A stretch of DNA of 64,000 nt from Yoonia sp. R2331 (lineage in GTDB: Bacteria > Pseudomonadota > Alphaproteobacteria > Rhodobacterales > Rhodobacteraceae): NCBI RefSeq assembly GCF_041103235.1, contig NZ_JBGCUN010000001.1:496001-560000 (forward strand). Direction: 5' to 3'. The number at the start of each line of letters is the position of its first letter. The stretch's first letter is position 1. A program made the translations under genes and the position numbers. Positions 37,129-46,604 of this stretch are shown one piece after another. The notes under the pieces are model-generated. The model saw only the letters and a program-made list of their open reading frames with translations, did no database searches and had not been told where the DNA came from.

Positions 37129-37330
37129 GTCAGCGGTTCCGGTCCGGGATCATCAAAGCCACTGATGTTTCAACAAAGTTTGGCAGGGATGTATAGGATA
37201 AAACCGGTGTGCAAAAACTAGATGCGCCATCCATATCGGGCGCTTTTCGATCTTGCCGCGCACCACCTCGCACGCTGCAGGCAATGCCAACCAACGCAGG
37301 ACAAAAGCGATCATGTCAAAAAGGGGGATT

Positions 37331-37406
<76 letters not shown>

Positions 37407-37475
37407 TGACCGTGGCCGCTACTTATGCGGCTGACGGGGCGGGATCAAGTCCAAAAATCACGCCCCGTTTGACAA

Positions 37476-37808
37476 TTAGCTGTCGTCATCGCTGGCAACG
37501 TCGGCCAGTTCGTCCAGACTGACGGTATCATCGTCGTCGTCGTCATCATCCAGCACATCATCGCCAAGATCGACGTCTTCATCAGAATCGTCATCATCGT
37601 CGAGGATCAGATCCTCTTCTTCCGATGTCTCTTTCAGCTTCTTGGTCTGCGCGTCTTCGGCATCGGCCTGCATCGTGCGGGTCTTGGAGGTATCGACCGC
37701 CACAACCTCGCCTGTGTAAGGGCTGACGATCGGGTCTTTGCCAAGGTCATAAAAGCGTTTGCCAGTCGTCGGGCAAAGGCGTTTTGTGCCCCATTCTTCG
37801 TTCGGCAT
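37476..37808 (-). CDS. TIGR02300 family acidic protein
   Basis: 110 residues. The conserved N-terminus WGTKRLCPTTGKRFYDLGKDPIVSPYTGE defines this alphaproteobacterial family; a CPTTG-like knuckle with only one Cys is visible. The C-terminal half is a very acidic low-complexity tail of Asp and Glu. The start follows an AAGGGGAA ribosome-binding site. It lies next to tRNA-Ala as a single gene. Function is unknown for the family. Confidence 0.92.
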   Translation of the reverse strand: MPNEEWGTKRLCPTTGKRFYDLGKDPIVSPYTGEVVAVDTSKTRTMQADAEDAQTKKLKETSEEEDLILDDDDDSDEDVDLGDDVLDDDDDDDDTVSLDELADVASDDDS

Positions 37809-37920
37809 GGGATTTCCCCTTCAAAAATTCTGAGCGGCCCTTGCGGGCTATCCGGGCCAACTGCCATAACCCAATGACGGTGTCAAAGTCTTTGGCAGAC
37901 AAGCGGCGTAAAGGACGGAT

Positions 37921-38610
37921 ATGGGCCGGGAACTGACCCTTGGCAACCCCCCGATTGCAGTTGCAATCCGGCAATCGGCGCGGGCGCGGCAAATGTCGCT
38001 GCGCGTGTCGCGATTGGACGGTAAGGTCAGCCTGACGCTGCCGCCGCGCGCCTCTGACGGCGAGGCGCTGGCGTTTCTGTCTTCGCGCGAGGATTGGTTG
38101 CGCAAACACCTGTCACAGGTGGCAGGGCCGCAGCCCGTGGTCGAAGGGGCCAGCATCCCGTTTCGCGGTGCCCCGCTGACCATCCGGTTAGGCGCGGTCA
38201 AGCGCCCGCATCTGGCGGACGACAGCCTGATCCTGCCTCAAACCACACGCGCCATTGGCTCCAAGGTGCAGGCGGTGCTGAAGCATCACGCGCGGGATGT
38301 GCTGGCGGACCGGTCGGATCACTATGCAGCACTGGTGGGACGGCGCTATGAAAAGCTCAGCCTGCGGGATACGCGGTCACGCTGGGGGTCATGTTCGTCC
38401 AAGGGCGTGTTGATGTATTCTTGGCGGCTGATCATGGCACCACCTGCGGTGCTGGACTATGTCGCTGCGCACGAAGTCGCGCATCTGGTCGAAATGAACC
38501 ACTCTGCCGCCTTCTGGACTGTGGTGGCCGAGCTGATGCCGGACTATGCCGCGCACCGCGGTTGGTTGCGGGCACATGGGACGGATTTGCACCGGGTGCA
38601 GTTCGATTGA
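37921..38610 (+). CDS. YgjP-like (DUF45) zinc metallopeptidase
   Basis: 229 residues. The zinc site is the HEVAH motif at residues 184-188 (AAHEVAHLVEMNHSAAFW), with the second His of NHSAAFW as further ligand; this spacing and the upstream DTRSRWGSCSSKGVLMYSWRLIMAP segment are diagnostic of the YgjP/DUF45 group. No signal peptide, so it is cytosolic. It is divergent from the TIGR02300 gene. Substrate unknown. Confidence 0.92.
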   Translation: MGRELTLGNPPIAVAIRQSARARQMSLRVSRLDGKVSLTLPPRASDGEALAFLSSREDWLRKHLSQVAGPQPVVEGASIPFRGAPLTIRLGAVKRPHLADDSLILPQTTRAIGSKVQAVLKHHARDVLADRSDHYAALVGRRYEKLSLRDTRSRWGSCSSKGVLMYSWRLIMAPPAVLDYVAAHEVAHLVEMNHSAAFWTVVAELMPDYAAHRGWLRAHGTDLHRVQFD

Positions 38611-38633
38611 GCCTGCCCTTGACCGAATTTCGA

Positions 38634-38647
38634 TTTGTGATCACAAA
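38634..38647. promoter_or_regulatory. Palindrome TTTGTGATCACAAA before the GntR gene
   Basis: A perfect 14-bp palindrome containing TGTGATCACA, ending 5 bp before the GntR start codon. The same 10-bp core occurs in pairs before sucC (51180-51210) and sdhC (60344-60374). It fits the T-x-GT-N(0-4)-AC-x-A pattern of FCD-type GntR operators, so autoregulation is likely. Confidence 0.65.
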
Positions 38648-38652
38648 GCGAC

Positions 38653-39300
38653 ATGATCCAACCTCGCACACCTGACACCGCCGGTGTCGTCCACGACCGC
38701 GTCTACCGCGCCCTGCGCACGCGGATCATGCATGGCGAGATTGCGCCCGGTCAGGCGCTGACCTTGCGCGGGATCGGCAAGGAATACCGGGTCTCGATGA
38801 CGCCCGCGCGCGAGGCGATCCGCCGGCTGGCAGCAGAAGGCGCGCTGTTCTTGTCGTCTTCTGGCCGTGTCTCGACCCCAGAGCTGACGAATGAACGCAT
38901 CGAAGAGCTGGCAACGCTGCGCGCCTTGCTGGAACCGGAACTGGCCAGCCGCGCCTTGCCGCGCGCCCACTTTGCCCTGATCGAGCGGCTGGAGGCGATC
39001 AACAACGGCGTCAGCCAGATGATCGCGCGGCATGATGCGACGGGCTATATCCGGATGAATTTGGAGTTTCACCGCACGCTTTACCTGCGCGCGCAGGCCC
39101 CGGCGATGCTGGCGATGACCGAAACCGTCTGGCTGCAACTGGGGCCCACCATGCGGGCGCTTTATGGGCGGTTGAACCGGGCAGAGCCGCCAGTGACCCA
39201 CCGGCTGATCATCTCGGCCCTGCGTGCGGGGGACGAGCCGGGTTTGCGGCTGGCCGTGCGCACCGATGCGACCAAGGGCCTGCGGTTGCTCAAGGGGTAG
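38653..39300 (+). CDS. GntR-family (FCD domain) regulator, candidate TCA-cycle regulator
   Basis: 215 residues. The N-terminal winged helix (about 12-78) shows YRALRTRIMHGEIAPGQAL and the recognition region VSMTPAREAIRRLAAEGAL. The helical FCD ligand domain follows (about 85-205), with ELATLRALLEPELASRAL and the metal-type motif EFHRTLY. Such regulators sense carboxylates and similar metabolites. The gene is convergent with lpd, has a palindrome 5 bp upstream, and that palindrome's core recurs only before sucC and sdhC among the intergenic regions inspected. This makes control of the TCA genes plausible but unproven. Confidence 0.88.
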   Translation: MIQPRTPDTAGVVHDRVYRALRTRIMHGEIAPGQALTLRGIGKEYRVSMTPAREAIRRLAAEGALFLSSSGRVSTPELTNERIEELATLRALLEPELASRALPRAHFALIERLEAINNGVSQMIARHDATGYIRMNLEFHRTLYLRAQAPAMLAMTETVWLQLGPTMRALYGRLNRAEPPVTHRLIISALRAGDEPGLRLAVRTDATKGLRLLKG

Positions 39301-39362
39301 GGGGGGCTAGCCCCCACGGACGCTTGCGCGCCTCCCCCCAGCATATTTTCATTCAAAAGAAA
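39301..39362. repeat. Rhodobacteraceae-type GC-rich intergenic repeat between GntR and lpd
   Basis: A palindromic GGGGGCTAGCCCCC is followed by a CGCTTGCGCG-like dyad, a CCTCCCCCCAGCATATTTT segment and a purine-rich tail. I recognise this layout as a dispersed repeat found at gene ends in roseobacters (from memory, not searched). It sits between two convergent stop codons and may serve as a bidirectional terminator. Confidence 0.45.
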
Positions 39363-39365
39363 GAC

Positions 39366-40754
39366 CTACATATGGATCGGGCCGTCGCCACAGGCCAGTG
39401 CCGCCTCGCGCACGGCTTCTGAATAGGTCGGATGCGCGTGGCAGGTGCGGGCGAGGTCTTCTGCCGCGGCGCCAAATTCCATTGCGACGCAAACCTCGTG
39501 GATCAGGTCACCTGCCATTGGGCCAATGATATGGGCACCAAGAATGCGGTCGGTGGCCTTGTCGGCAAGGATTTTGACAAAGCCATCGCCGGCAAAATTA
39601 GCCTTTGCGCGGGCATTGCCCATAAAGGAAAATTTGCCGACCTTATAGGCACGGCCCTGTTCTTTCAGGGTTTCTTCGGTCTCACCCACACTTGCTACCT
39701 CGGGGTGGGTGTAGATCACACCGGGGATTACGCCGTAGTTCACATGTGGCTTTTGACCTGCAATGCCTTCGGCGACGGCCATGCCCTCGTCCTCGGCCTT
39801 ATGGGCGAGCATCGGGCCCGCGATGGCGTCGCCGATGGCATAGATGCCCTTGATATTGGTGGCATAATTGGCGTCCGTCTTGATCTGGCCGCGGTCCGAC
39901 ATCTCGACCCCCAGCGCGTCAAGGCCCAGCCCGTCGGTGTAAGGTTTGCGGCCTGTGGCGACCAGCACGGTGTCCGCGGTCAAGGTCGCCTCGCTGTCAT
40001 CCTTGCGCAGTTTGTAGGTCACGGTGGCCTTGTTCGACTTGACGGTGACACCTTGGACGGCGGCCCCCATGACAAAGTTAAGGCCCTGTTTTTTCAACAT
40101 TCTCTGGAAGACCTTGGCAACCTCGCCGTCCTGACCGGGGGTGATCGCATCCATGAATTCCACCACGGTCACCTCTGACCCAAGCCGCGCGTAAACAGAG
40201 CCGAGTTCCAGCCCAATCACGCCCGCGCCGATGACCACAAGGCTTTTGGGCACCTTTGGCAGTTCCAGCGCGCCGGTCGACGTCACGACCGTCTTTTCGT
40301 CAACCTCAACGCCGGGCAGAGAGGATGATTCAGATCCGGATGCGATCACGATATGCTTGGCTTCGTGCACCTCTTCCCCGACTTTGACCTTGCCCGCCTC
40401 GGGAATTGAACCCCAGCCCTTGAGCCAGTCGATCTTGTTCTTTTTAAAGAGAAATTCGATGCCGCCGGTGTTCTGGCTGATGGTCTTGTCCTTATAGGCT
40501 AGCATCTGTTTCCAGTCGACGGATTGCGCTTTGCCCTTCAGGCCCATTTCCGCGAAATTATGCTGCGCTTCGTGCAGCATTTCGGTGGCATGCAGCAGCG
40601 CCTTGGAGGGGATGCAGCCGACGTTCAGGCAGGTCCCGCCAAGCGTTTCGCGCCCTTCGACACAAGCGACCTTCAGGCCCAGTTGGGCGCAGCGAATGGC
40701 CGAGACATAGCCGCCGGGGCCGGAACCGATGATGATGACGTCGTAGTTGGCCAT
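39366..40754 (-). CDS. lpdA: Dihydrolipoyl dehydrogenase (E3)
   Basis: 462 residues from the ATG at 40752-40754, which follows a GGAGAGG-type ribosome-binding site; an upstream in-frame start would add 18 unconserved residues. FAD-binding GSGPGGY (10-16), redox-active C42 and C47 in [14 protein letters not shown]-binding [10 protein letters not shown] and the catalytic His/Glu in [13 protein letters not shown] are all visible. It reoxidises lipoamide of the 2-oxoglutarate dehydrogenase complex and could also act as glycine-cleavage L protein. It ends the suc series on the minus strand, after two membrane-protein genes. Confidence 0.96.
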   Translation of the reverse strand: MANYDVIIIGSGPGGYVSAIRCAQLGLKVACVEGRETLGGTCLNVGCIPSKALLHATEMLHEAQHNFAEMGLKGKAQSVDWKQMLAYKDKTISQNTGGIEFLFKKNKIDWLKGWGSIPEAGKVKVGEEVHEAKHIVIASGSESSSLPGVEVDEKTVVTSTGALELPKVPKSLVVIGAGVIGLELGSVYARLGSEVTVVEFMDAITPGQDGEVAKVFQRMLKKQGLNFVMGAAVQGVTVKSNKATVTYKLRKDDSEATLTADTVLVATGRKPYTDGLGLDALGVEMSDRGQIKTDANYATNIKGIYAIGDAIAGPMLAHKAEDEGMAVAEGIAGQKPHVNYGVIPGVIYTHPEVASVGETEETLKEQGRAYKVGKFSFMGNARAKANFAGDGFVKILADKATDRILGAHIIGPMAGDLIHEVCVAMEFGAAAEDLARTCHAHPTYSEAVREAALACGDGPIHM

Positions 40755-40859
40755 GGGCCTCTCCTTGGCATTTTGACGATGCACAACCCGTGCACATCGC
40801 GGCAACATTCCGTGCTGCCTGGGGTCTTAAGACGCGTGAACCGTGCGGTGCACGCGCAA

Positions 40860-41273
40860 TCAGATGAATACTGACAGTAACATCAGCATCGTGGCGGTAA
40901 ACCCGACAAACCAGATCAGCGACCGCCAGGGGACGAGGCCGAAATAGTAGGCGGGGACGTAAAGGATGCGCGCGCCAAGATAGACCCAGGCGCAGATCGC
41001 GGAAAAGCCGGTGTTCTTGTCGGCAAGGCTGATCACGGCGACGGTGGCGGTGAAAAGGATCAGCGCCTCGAAGTGGTTGTTCATCGCACGGAAAAGGCGG
41101 CCGGTTTTGGCGCTCGCCAGCTCTTCCAGCCGCTTCCCGCCAAGCCGTTCGGGGTCACGCGGCGAGGCGGTCTTGCCCGGCCCAAGCTCAAGATTGGCCG
41201 CGACAGAGAGCCAGCAGAACTGGAGCGCTTGCAGCAGGATGGCGAAGGTGAGGACGGTGAGTTCGGGGGTCAT
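40860..41273 (-). CDS. MAPEG-family membrane protein
   Basis: 137 residues with four membrane helices. The MAPEG signature region is visible as RLFRAMNNHFEALILFTATV and the later YLGARILYVPAYYFG, including the E-N-H type residues of the family. Members conjugate glutathione or reduce lipid peroxides, but many bacterial ones are uncharacterised. Its start overlaps the stop of the preceding membrane-protein gene (ATGA), and it lies between sucB and lpdA. Confidence 0.9.
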   Translation of the reverse strand: MTPELTVLTFAILLQALQFCWLSVAANLELGPGKTASPRDPERLGGKRLEELASAKTGRLFRAMNNHFEALILFTATVAVISLADKNTGFSAICAWVYLGARILYVPAYYFGLVPWRSLIWFVGFTATMLMLLSVFI

Positions 41274-41827
41274 GAGCGCTGACTTTCCGCGCCGTTGCGG
41301 AGCCTGATCTTGAAGGCGGCCGGCATGTAGGGATCACGTATTCCGTGCCAGCATCCGTGGATCATGAACGCCATAAACGGAATATTTGCAAGAGCGGAGG
41401 CGTACATGAGTGGCACTGACTCGTAGCGCGCTACCTGCTGCAGTGTGCTTGTCGCGACCGAAAAGAGCGGAACGAAAAGCAGAAGCGGCAACATAGTCTC
41501 AGGTGAGAGCTTTCTGACTCTTTCAGACTTGAAGCGCGAAACGCTGGTTTCAATTTGATAGGTAAAGATCGAAATGCAAACCACGAAGCTGTTGAAAGTG
41601 AACGCAGCCAGACCATGAATCCAAAGGTCGGTTCGGGTCGGGATCAATACAAACACGCTGTATATCAGGGAGAAGGTGAACAGCAGAAACAGCAAAATGC
41701 ACCGCACCCGCGCAATTCGCATCTGCCGTCGAGTTACTTCGGGAAAGATGGTCATCGCTTCACACATCCAGACATGGGCTGACCTTCCTCTTGGAGGGCG
41801 CTTTGCTTCCCCCCAAGGCGTGTGCAC
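41270..41827 (-). CDS. Hypothetical multi-span membrane protein between sucB and MAPEG gene
   Basis: 185 residues if started at the GTG at 41827; ATGs at 41767 and 41755 give shorter products, and no start has a convincing ribosome-binding site. Four hydrophobic helices are visible (for example CILLFLLFTFSLIYSVFVLI and HGLAAFTFNSFVVCISIFTY). No family recognised. Base composition is visibly more A/T-rich than the suc genes around it, which hints at later acquisition. It overlaps the MAPEG gene by 4 nt. Confidence 0.6.
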   Translation of the reverse strand: MHTPWGEAKRPPRGRSAHVWMCEAMTIFPEVTRRQMRIARVRCILLFLLFTFSLIYSVFVLIPTRTDLWIHGLAAFTFNSFVVCISIFTYQIETSVSRFKSERVRKLSPETMLPLLLFVPLFSVATSTLQQVARYESVPLMYASALANIPFMAFMIHGCWHGIRDPYMPAAFKIRLRNGAESQRS

Positions 41828-41849
41828 CTATCAATGACCATTGTCGGTG

Positions 41850-43040
41850 TCACAGATCCATCAACAACCGCCGTGGATCCTCAAGCGCTTCTTTCACCCG
41901 CACAAGGAACGTCACAGCGCCTTTGCCGTCGACGATCCGGTGGTCGTAGGACAGCGCCAGATACATCATCGGGCGGATCACCACCTGCCCGTTGATCGCC
42001 ATGGGACGGTCCTGAATTTTGTGCATGCCAAGGATGCCCGACTGTGGCGGGTTCAGGATGGGCGACGACATCAGCGAGCCGTAGACACCACCGTTGGAGA
42101 TGGTGAAGGTGCCGCCCTGCATTTCAGCCATCGACAGCTTGCCGTCACGCGCCTTCGCACCTTTTTCGGCAATCGCCTTTTCGATGGCGGCGAATGACAT
42201 CTGGTCGGCATCGTTGATGACCGGCACCACAAGGCCGGTGGGCGTGCCAGCCGCGATCCCCATGTTGACGTAAGACTTGTAGACGATGTCGGTGCCGTCG
42301 ATTTCGGCGTTGACCTCTGGCACTTCGCGCAGGGCGTGTACGCAGGCCTTGGTAAAGAAGGACATGAAGCCCAGTTTCACGCCGTGTTTCTTCAGGAACA
42401 AGTCCTTGTATTCATTGCGCAATGCCATGACCTCGGTCATGTCGACTTCATTATAGGTGGTCAGCATCGCGGCGGTGTTCTGGCTGTCCTTCAGGCGTTT
42501 GGCGATGGTCTGGCGCAGGCGGGTCATCTTGACCCGTTCTTCGCGCGCGGCCTGATCGGCAGCGACGGGTGCGCGCGGGGCGGCGGCAGGTGCCGGGGCC
42601 GGGGTGGCAAGGGCGTTCAACACATCCTCTTTCATCACGCGGCCATCCTTGCCGGTGCCCTGCACATCCGTCAGGTTGTTTTCGGCCATCAGCTTTTTCG
42701 CGCTGGGGGCGTCTTCGACGTCCTTTCCGGCAGCCGGGGCAGGGGCCTCTTCGGTTGCTGTCGCGCCCTCATCGGGTTTGGCGGCGGGTGCCGGGGCCGC
42801 GTCGCCCTCGGCGATCTGGGCCAACAGCGCATCAACGCCAACGGTGTCGCCTTCGGCGGCGACAATTTCAGACAGGGTGCCAGCGACGGGGCTCGGTACC
42901 TCGACCGTGACCTTGTCGGTTTCCAGCTCGCAGAGCATTTCATCAACCGCTACGGCATCGCCGGGCTGTTTGAACCACGTGGCGACGGTAGCTTCGGTGA
43001 CGCTTTCGCCAAGGGTGGGGACGCGGACTTCGGTGCTCAT
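41850..43040 (-). CDS. sucB: Dihydrolipoyllysine succinyltransferase, E2 of 2-oxoglutarate dehydrogenase
   Basis: 396 residues. One lipoyl domain with K43 in [14 protein letters not shown], a Pro/Ala-rich linker, a peripheral-subunit-binding domain ([25 protein letters not shown]) and the catalytic domain ending with [23 protein letters not shown] in pieces, which carries the active-site His and Asp. It transfers the succinyl group to CoA. It starts 3 nt after the sucA stop. Confidence 0.96.
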   Translation of the reverse strand: MSTEVRVPTLGESVTEATVATWFKQPGDAVAVDEMLCELETDKVTVEVPSPVAGTLSEIVAAEGDTVGVDALLAQIAEGDAAPAPAAKPDEGATATEEAPAPAAGKDVEDAPSAKKLMAENNLTDVQGTGKDGRVMKEDVLNALATPAPAPAAAPRAPVAADQAAREERVKMTRLRQTIAKRLKDSQNTAAMLTTYNEVDMTEVMALRNEYKDLFLKKHGVKLGFMSFFTKACVHALREVPEVNAEIDGTDIVYKSYVNMGIAAGTPTGLVVPVINDADQMSFAAIEKAIAEKGAKARDGKLSMAEMQGGTFTISNGGVYGSLMSSPILNPPQSGILGMHKIQDRPMAINGQVVIRPMMYLALSYDHRIVDGKGAVTFLVRVKEALEDPRRLLMDL

Positions 43041-43043
43041 GAC

Positions 43044-45998
43044 TTAGTTTCCTTTGATGTTCAGCGCGTCTGCGACGAGTGCTGCTTGTTGGGCTTTGTG
43101 CTGGCTGGCAAGCCCCGTGGCGGGGCTGGCAGCGGCGGCGCGACCGGCATAGGCAGGCCGTGAATGTTTGGCTTTGATCCGGGTCAGGACCCATTCGATA
43201 TTGGGTTCCATGAACGACCACGCCCCCTGGTTCTTGGGCTCTTCCTGGCACCAGACCATTTCGGCATTCTTGAAACGCTGCAATTCGTTCACCGCCGATT
43301 GCGCGGGGAAGGGATAGAACTGCTCGAACCGCATGATATAGGTGTCATCCAGCCCCATTTCATCGCGCTTTTCCAACAGGTCAAAGTAGACCTTGCCGGA
43401 ACACATCACGACACGCTTGATCTTGTCGTCGGGCTTGAGCGTCAGGTCAGAATTGCCCTGCTGGGCATCATCCCACAGCACCCGGTGGAACGAGCTGCCA
43501 GTCTGGAATTCCTCGGCCCGGCTGACGGCCATCTTGTGGCGCAACAGCGACTTTGGCGTCATCAGGATCAGCGGCTTGCGGAAGTCGCGATGCACCTGAC
43601 GGCGCAGGATGTGGAAATAATTCGCAGGCGTGGTGCAATTGGCGACGATCCAGTTGTCACCGCCGCACATCGTCAGGAACCGTTCCAGGCGCGCGCTGGA
43701 ATGTTCGGGCCCTTGACCTTCGTAGCCATGCGGCAGCAGGCAGACGAGGCCCGACATCCGCAACCATTTGCTTTCGCCAGAACTGATGAACTGGTCGAAC
43801 ATGATCTGCGCACCATTGGCAAAATCGCCAAACTGCGCCTCCCACATCACCAGCGCATTGGGTTCGGCCAGCGAATAGCCATATTCAAAGCCCAGCACAG
43901 CGTATTCCGACAACATCGAGTCGATGACTTCGTACTGCGCCTGGCCCTCGCGGATGTTGTTTAGCGGGTAGTACCGTTCTTCGGTGTCCTGATTGATCAG
44001 GGCAGAGTGGCGGTGGCTAAAGGTGCCGCGCGTACAATCCTGACCCGACAGGCGCACCGGGTAGCCTTCGACGGCAAGCGAACCAAAGGCCAAAGCCTCG
44101 CCCGTGGCCCAGTCAAAGCCCTCGCCGGTCTCGAACATTGTCTTCTTGGTGTCCAACAGGCGCGAAACCGTGCGGTGGATATTGAAATCATCCGGTGCCG
44201 CCGTCAGCGCCTTGCCGATTTGATCCATTGTCTCCGGCTTGATCGCGGTCTGGCCGCGCTGATAGTCGGCGTCGTTCTTGTCCAGATGCGACCAGCGCCC
44301 GTCCAGCCAGTCGGCCTTATTGGGCTTATAATTTTTACCGGTCTCGAATTCCTCGTTCAGATAGGATTGGAACGCGGCTTTCATATCCTCGATCTCGCCC
44401 TCGGGGATCAAACCGTCGCGGACAAGCCGTTCTGTATACAGCGTCAGCGTCGTCTTGTGGGTCTTGATCTTCTTGTACATCACCGGGTTGGTGAACATCG
44501 GCTCATCGCCTTCGTTGTGACCAAAGCGGCGGTAACAGATGATATCCAGCACCACGTCCTTGTGGAACTTCTGGCGGAATTCTGTTGCCACGCGCGCGGC
44601 ATGCACGACCGCCTCTGGGTCGTCGCCGTTGACGTGGAAAATTGGGGCTTCAACCATCAGCGCGATGTCGGTGGGATAGGGCGACGAGCGGCTGAAATGC
44701 GGCGCGGTGGTAAATCCGATCTGGTTATTGACTACGATATGCATCGTGCCGCCAGTCTTGTGACCTTTCAGCCCCGACAGACCGAATCCTTCGGCCACAA
44801 CGCCTTGCCCTGCAAAGGCCGCATCCCCATGCAGCAAAATGCCCATGACGCGGGTGCGATCCTCGTCCTTCAGCTGGTCCTGCTTGGCGCGTACCTTGCC
44901 CAGCACAACAGGGTTCACCGCCTCAAGGTGGCTGGGGTTTGCCGTCAGCGACAGATGCACGGTGTTGTCATCAAAGCTGCGGTCAGATGAGGCACCAAGG
45001 TGGTACTTCACATCGCCCGAACCATCGACATCTTCGGGCTTAAAGCTACCGCCCTGAAATTCGTTAAAGATCGCGCGATAGGGTTTTTCCATCACATTGG
45101 CGAGCACCGACAGGCGGCCCCGGTGCGGCATCCCGATCACGATATCCTCAAGCCCGAGCTGCCCGCCGCGCTTGATGATCTGTTCCATGGCCGGGATCAG
45201 CGCCTCGCCCCCGTCAAGGCCGAAACGCTTGGTGCCCATATATTTGACGTGCAGGAATTTCTCAAAACCCTCGGCCTGCACAAGGCTGTTCAGGATCGCC
45301 TTGCGGCCGTTTGTGGTAAAGCTGATTTCCTTGCCGTAGCCTTCAATCCGCTCTTTCAGCCAGCCCGCCTCTTCGGGGTTCGAAATGTGCATGTATTGCA
45401 GCGCGAAAGTGCCGCAATAGGTGCGTTTCACAATCGCCATGATCTCGTTCATGGTGGCCACTTCGAGGCCCAGCACGTTGTCGATAAAGATCGGGCGGTC
45501 CATATCGGACTTGGAGAAACCGTAGTTCGCCGGGTCAAGTTCCGGGTGTGGGACGTTTTCACGCATCCCCAGCGGGTCGAGATCAGCAATCAGGTGGCCC
45601 CGGATCCGATAGGCACGAATAATCATCAGCGCGCGGATACTGTCGAGCACGGCGGCACGGACCTGGGATTCATCCAGTGTCACGCCCTTTTCGGCGGCTT
45701 TGCCCTTGATCTTCTTGCCCGCCGCTTCGGGTTCAGCGGGCCACTGCCCGTCAAGGGCGGCTGTCAGATCGTCGTTCGGGACAGGCGGCCAGTCATGGCG
45801 CGCCCAGCTCGGCCCTGCGGCCTCTGCCTTGGCATCCGCCGGGGCGTCGCCAAGGCTGCGGAAGAACGCCTGCCAGCTTTCATCCACCGCACCGGGGTTA
45901 TCGGCGTAGCGGGCATAAAGCTGCTCCACATATTCCGCATTGTGCCCCTGCATGAAGCTGGAGGCGTGAAAGACGTCGTTCGGGGAATGGTCGTTCAT
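43044..45998 (-). CDS. sucA: 2-oxoglutarate dehydrogenase E1 component
   Basis: 984 residues, full length. It decarboxylates 2-oxoglutarate using thiamine diphosphate. The N-terminal QGHNAEYVEQLYARYADNP segment anchors E1 in the complex; MPHRGRLSVLANV, HGDAAFAGQGVVAE and GFTTAPHFSRSS belong to the cofactor-binding region; MPHGYEGQGPEHSSAR-like (LLPHGYEGQGPEHSSARLER) is the expected C-terminal motif. Its ATG overlaps the stop of the DUF805 gene (ATGA), indicating coupling to that unrelated gene. Confidence 0.97.
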   Translation of the reverse strand: MNDHSPNDVFHASSFMQGHNAEYVEQLYARYADNPGAVDESWQAFFRSLGDAPADAKAEAAGPSWARHDWPPVPNDDLTAALDGQWPAEPEAAGKKIKGKAAEKGVTLDESQVRAAVLDSIRALMIIRAYRIRGHLIADLDPLGMRENVPHPELDPANYGFSKSDMDRPIFIDNVLGLEVATMNEIMAIVKRTYCGTFALQYMHISNPEEAGWLKERIEGYGKEISFTTNGRKAILNSLVQAEGFEKFLHVKYMGTKRFGLDGGEALIPAMEQIIKRGGQLGLEDIVIGMPHRGRLSVLANVMEKPYRAIFNEFQGGSFKPEDVDGSGDVKYHLGASSDRSFDDNTVHLSLTANPSHLEAVNPVVLGKVRAKQDQLKDEDRTRVMGILLHGDAAFAGQGVVAEGFGLSGLKGHKTGGTMHIVVNNQIGFTTAPHFSRSSPYPTDIALMVEAPIFHVNGDDPEAVVHAARVATEFRQKFHKDVVLDIICYRRFGHNEGDEPMFTNPVMYKKIKTHKTTLTLYTERLVRDGLIPEGEIEDMKAAFQSYLNEEFETGKNYKPNKADWLDGRWSHLDKNDADYQRGQTAIKPETMDQIGKALTAAPDDFNIHRTVSRLLDTKKTMFETGEGFDWATGEALAFGSLAVEGYPVRLSGQDCTRGTFSHRHSALINQDTEERYYPLNNIREGQAQYEVIDSMLSEYAVLGFEYGYSLAEPNALVMWEAQFGDFANGAQIMFDQFISSGESKWLRMSGLVCLLPHGYEGQGPEHSSARLERFLTMCGGDNWIVANCTTPANYFHILRRQVHRDFRKPLILMTPKSLLRHKMAVSRAEEFQTGSSFHRVLWDDAQQGNSDLTLKPDDKIKRVVMCSGKVYFDLLEKRDEMGLDDTYIMRFEQFYPFPAQSAVNELQRFKNAEMVWCQEEPKNQGAWSFMEPNIEWVLTRIKAKHSRPAYAGRAAAASPATGLASQHKAQQAALVADALNIKGN

Positions 45999-46483
45999 TT
46001 GGGAACCTCATTTGCGTCGGAACTCTCAGGAAGGAGACGACTGTTGGTAGGCCCTAGCGGGAAGAGAAACGCGCAAAGCAGCACGATGGGGCATAGAATT
46101 ATTGCAACAACGAAGGCTTGGTTTGGGTGATAGAAGATGTCGGGCACGACTATGGCGTAGACTATCGGGCAGGCAGCTATCGCGATGAGTACTGGCCAGA
46201 GAAATACCGGGACGTCGACATCGCGGTATTTTCGCATTCCAAGAGAAAGCATGAGTATGAAACACACTAATGGACAAATCAGAGCGCCCAACCATCCGAC
46301 TTCAAGCATTTTCTCCGACAAGGAATACGAGCGCCTGTCCCATGGTTGGACGAGCCAAGTGGCAACAAGATAGACCGGGAGCGCAGCAAACGCCGCAAAC
46401 CACCAGAACTCGGACCGCGTGGCGCGGCCCTCAAACTGGAACGACTTGGCAAAGCCGGTCCTGATGGCGGCGATCGGCCCCAT
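45995..46483 (-). CDS. DUF805 family membrane protein upstream of sucA
   Basis: 162 residues, four helices. The N-terminal SFQFEGRATRSEFWWFAAF matches the G-R-x-(S/T)-R-x-E-(F/Y)-W motif of DUF805 proteins. Function of the family is not defined; the products are inner-membrane proteins. The gene is more A/T-rich than its neighbours and sits between sucD and sucA, overlapping sucA by 4 nt. It follows a long GC-rich inverted repeat. Confidence 0.88.
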   Translation of the reverse strand: MGPIAAIRTGFAKSFQFEGRATRSEFWWFAAFAALPVYLVATWLVQPWDRRSYSLSEKMLEVGWLGALICPLVCFILMLSLGMRKYRDVDVPVFLWPVLIAIAACPIVYAIVVPDIFYHPNQAFVVAIILCPIVLLCAFLFPLGPTNSRLLPESSDANEVPK

Positions 46484-46511
46484 CAGCGCTGTCCCGCCAG
46501 GCCCAAATGCC

Positions 46512-46576
46512 GGGCAGCGCCCGACCCGGCCCTCAGGGCGGGCGCTTCACGCCCCCCCTCGGGTCCGGCGCTGCCC
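46512..46576. repeat. GC-rich long inverted repeat between sucD and DUF805 gene
   Basis: 16-nt arms GGGCAGCGCCCGACCC (46512-46527) and GGGTCCGGCGCTGCCC (46561-46576) pair with one mismatch around a 33-nt GC-rich loop. Without a T-run it is more like a REP-type or mRNA-processing element than a simple terminator. A shorter GGCAGCGC/GCGCTGCC hairpin of the same core lies at 48961-48979. Confidence 0.6.
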
Positions 46577-46604
46577 TCTGGTCTGATGTAGCACCCGTTG
46601 GGCA

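Noticed and set aside
45000-46130. Plus-strand frame opposite sucA, 376 codons.
   Set aside because: Shadow of sucA; no translation signals.
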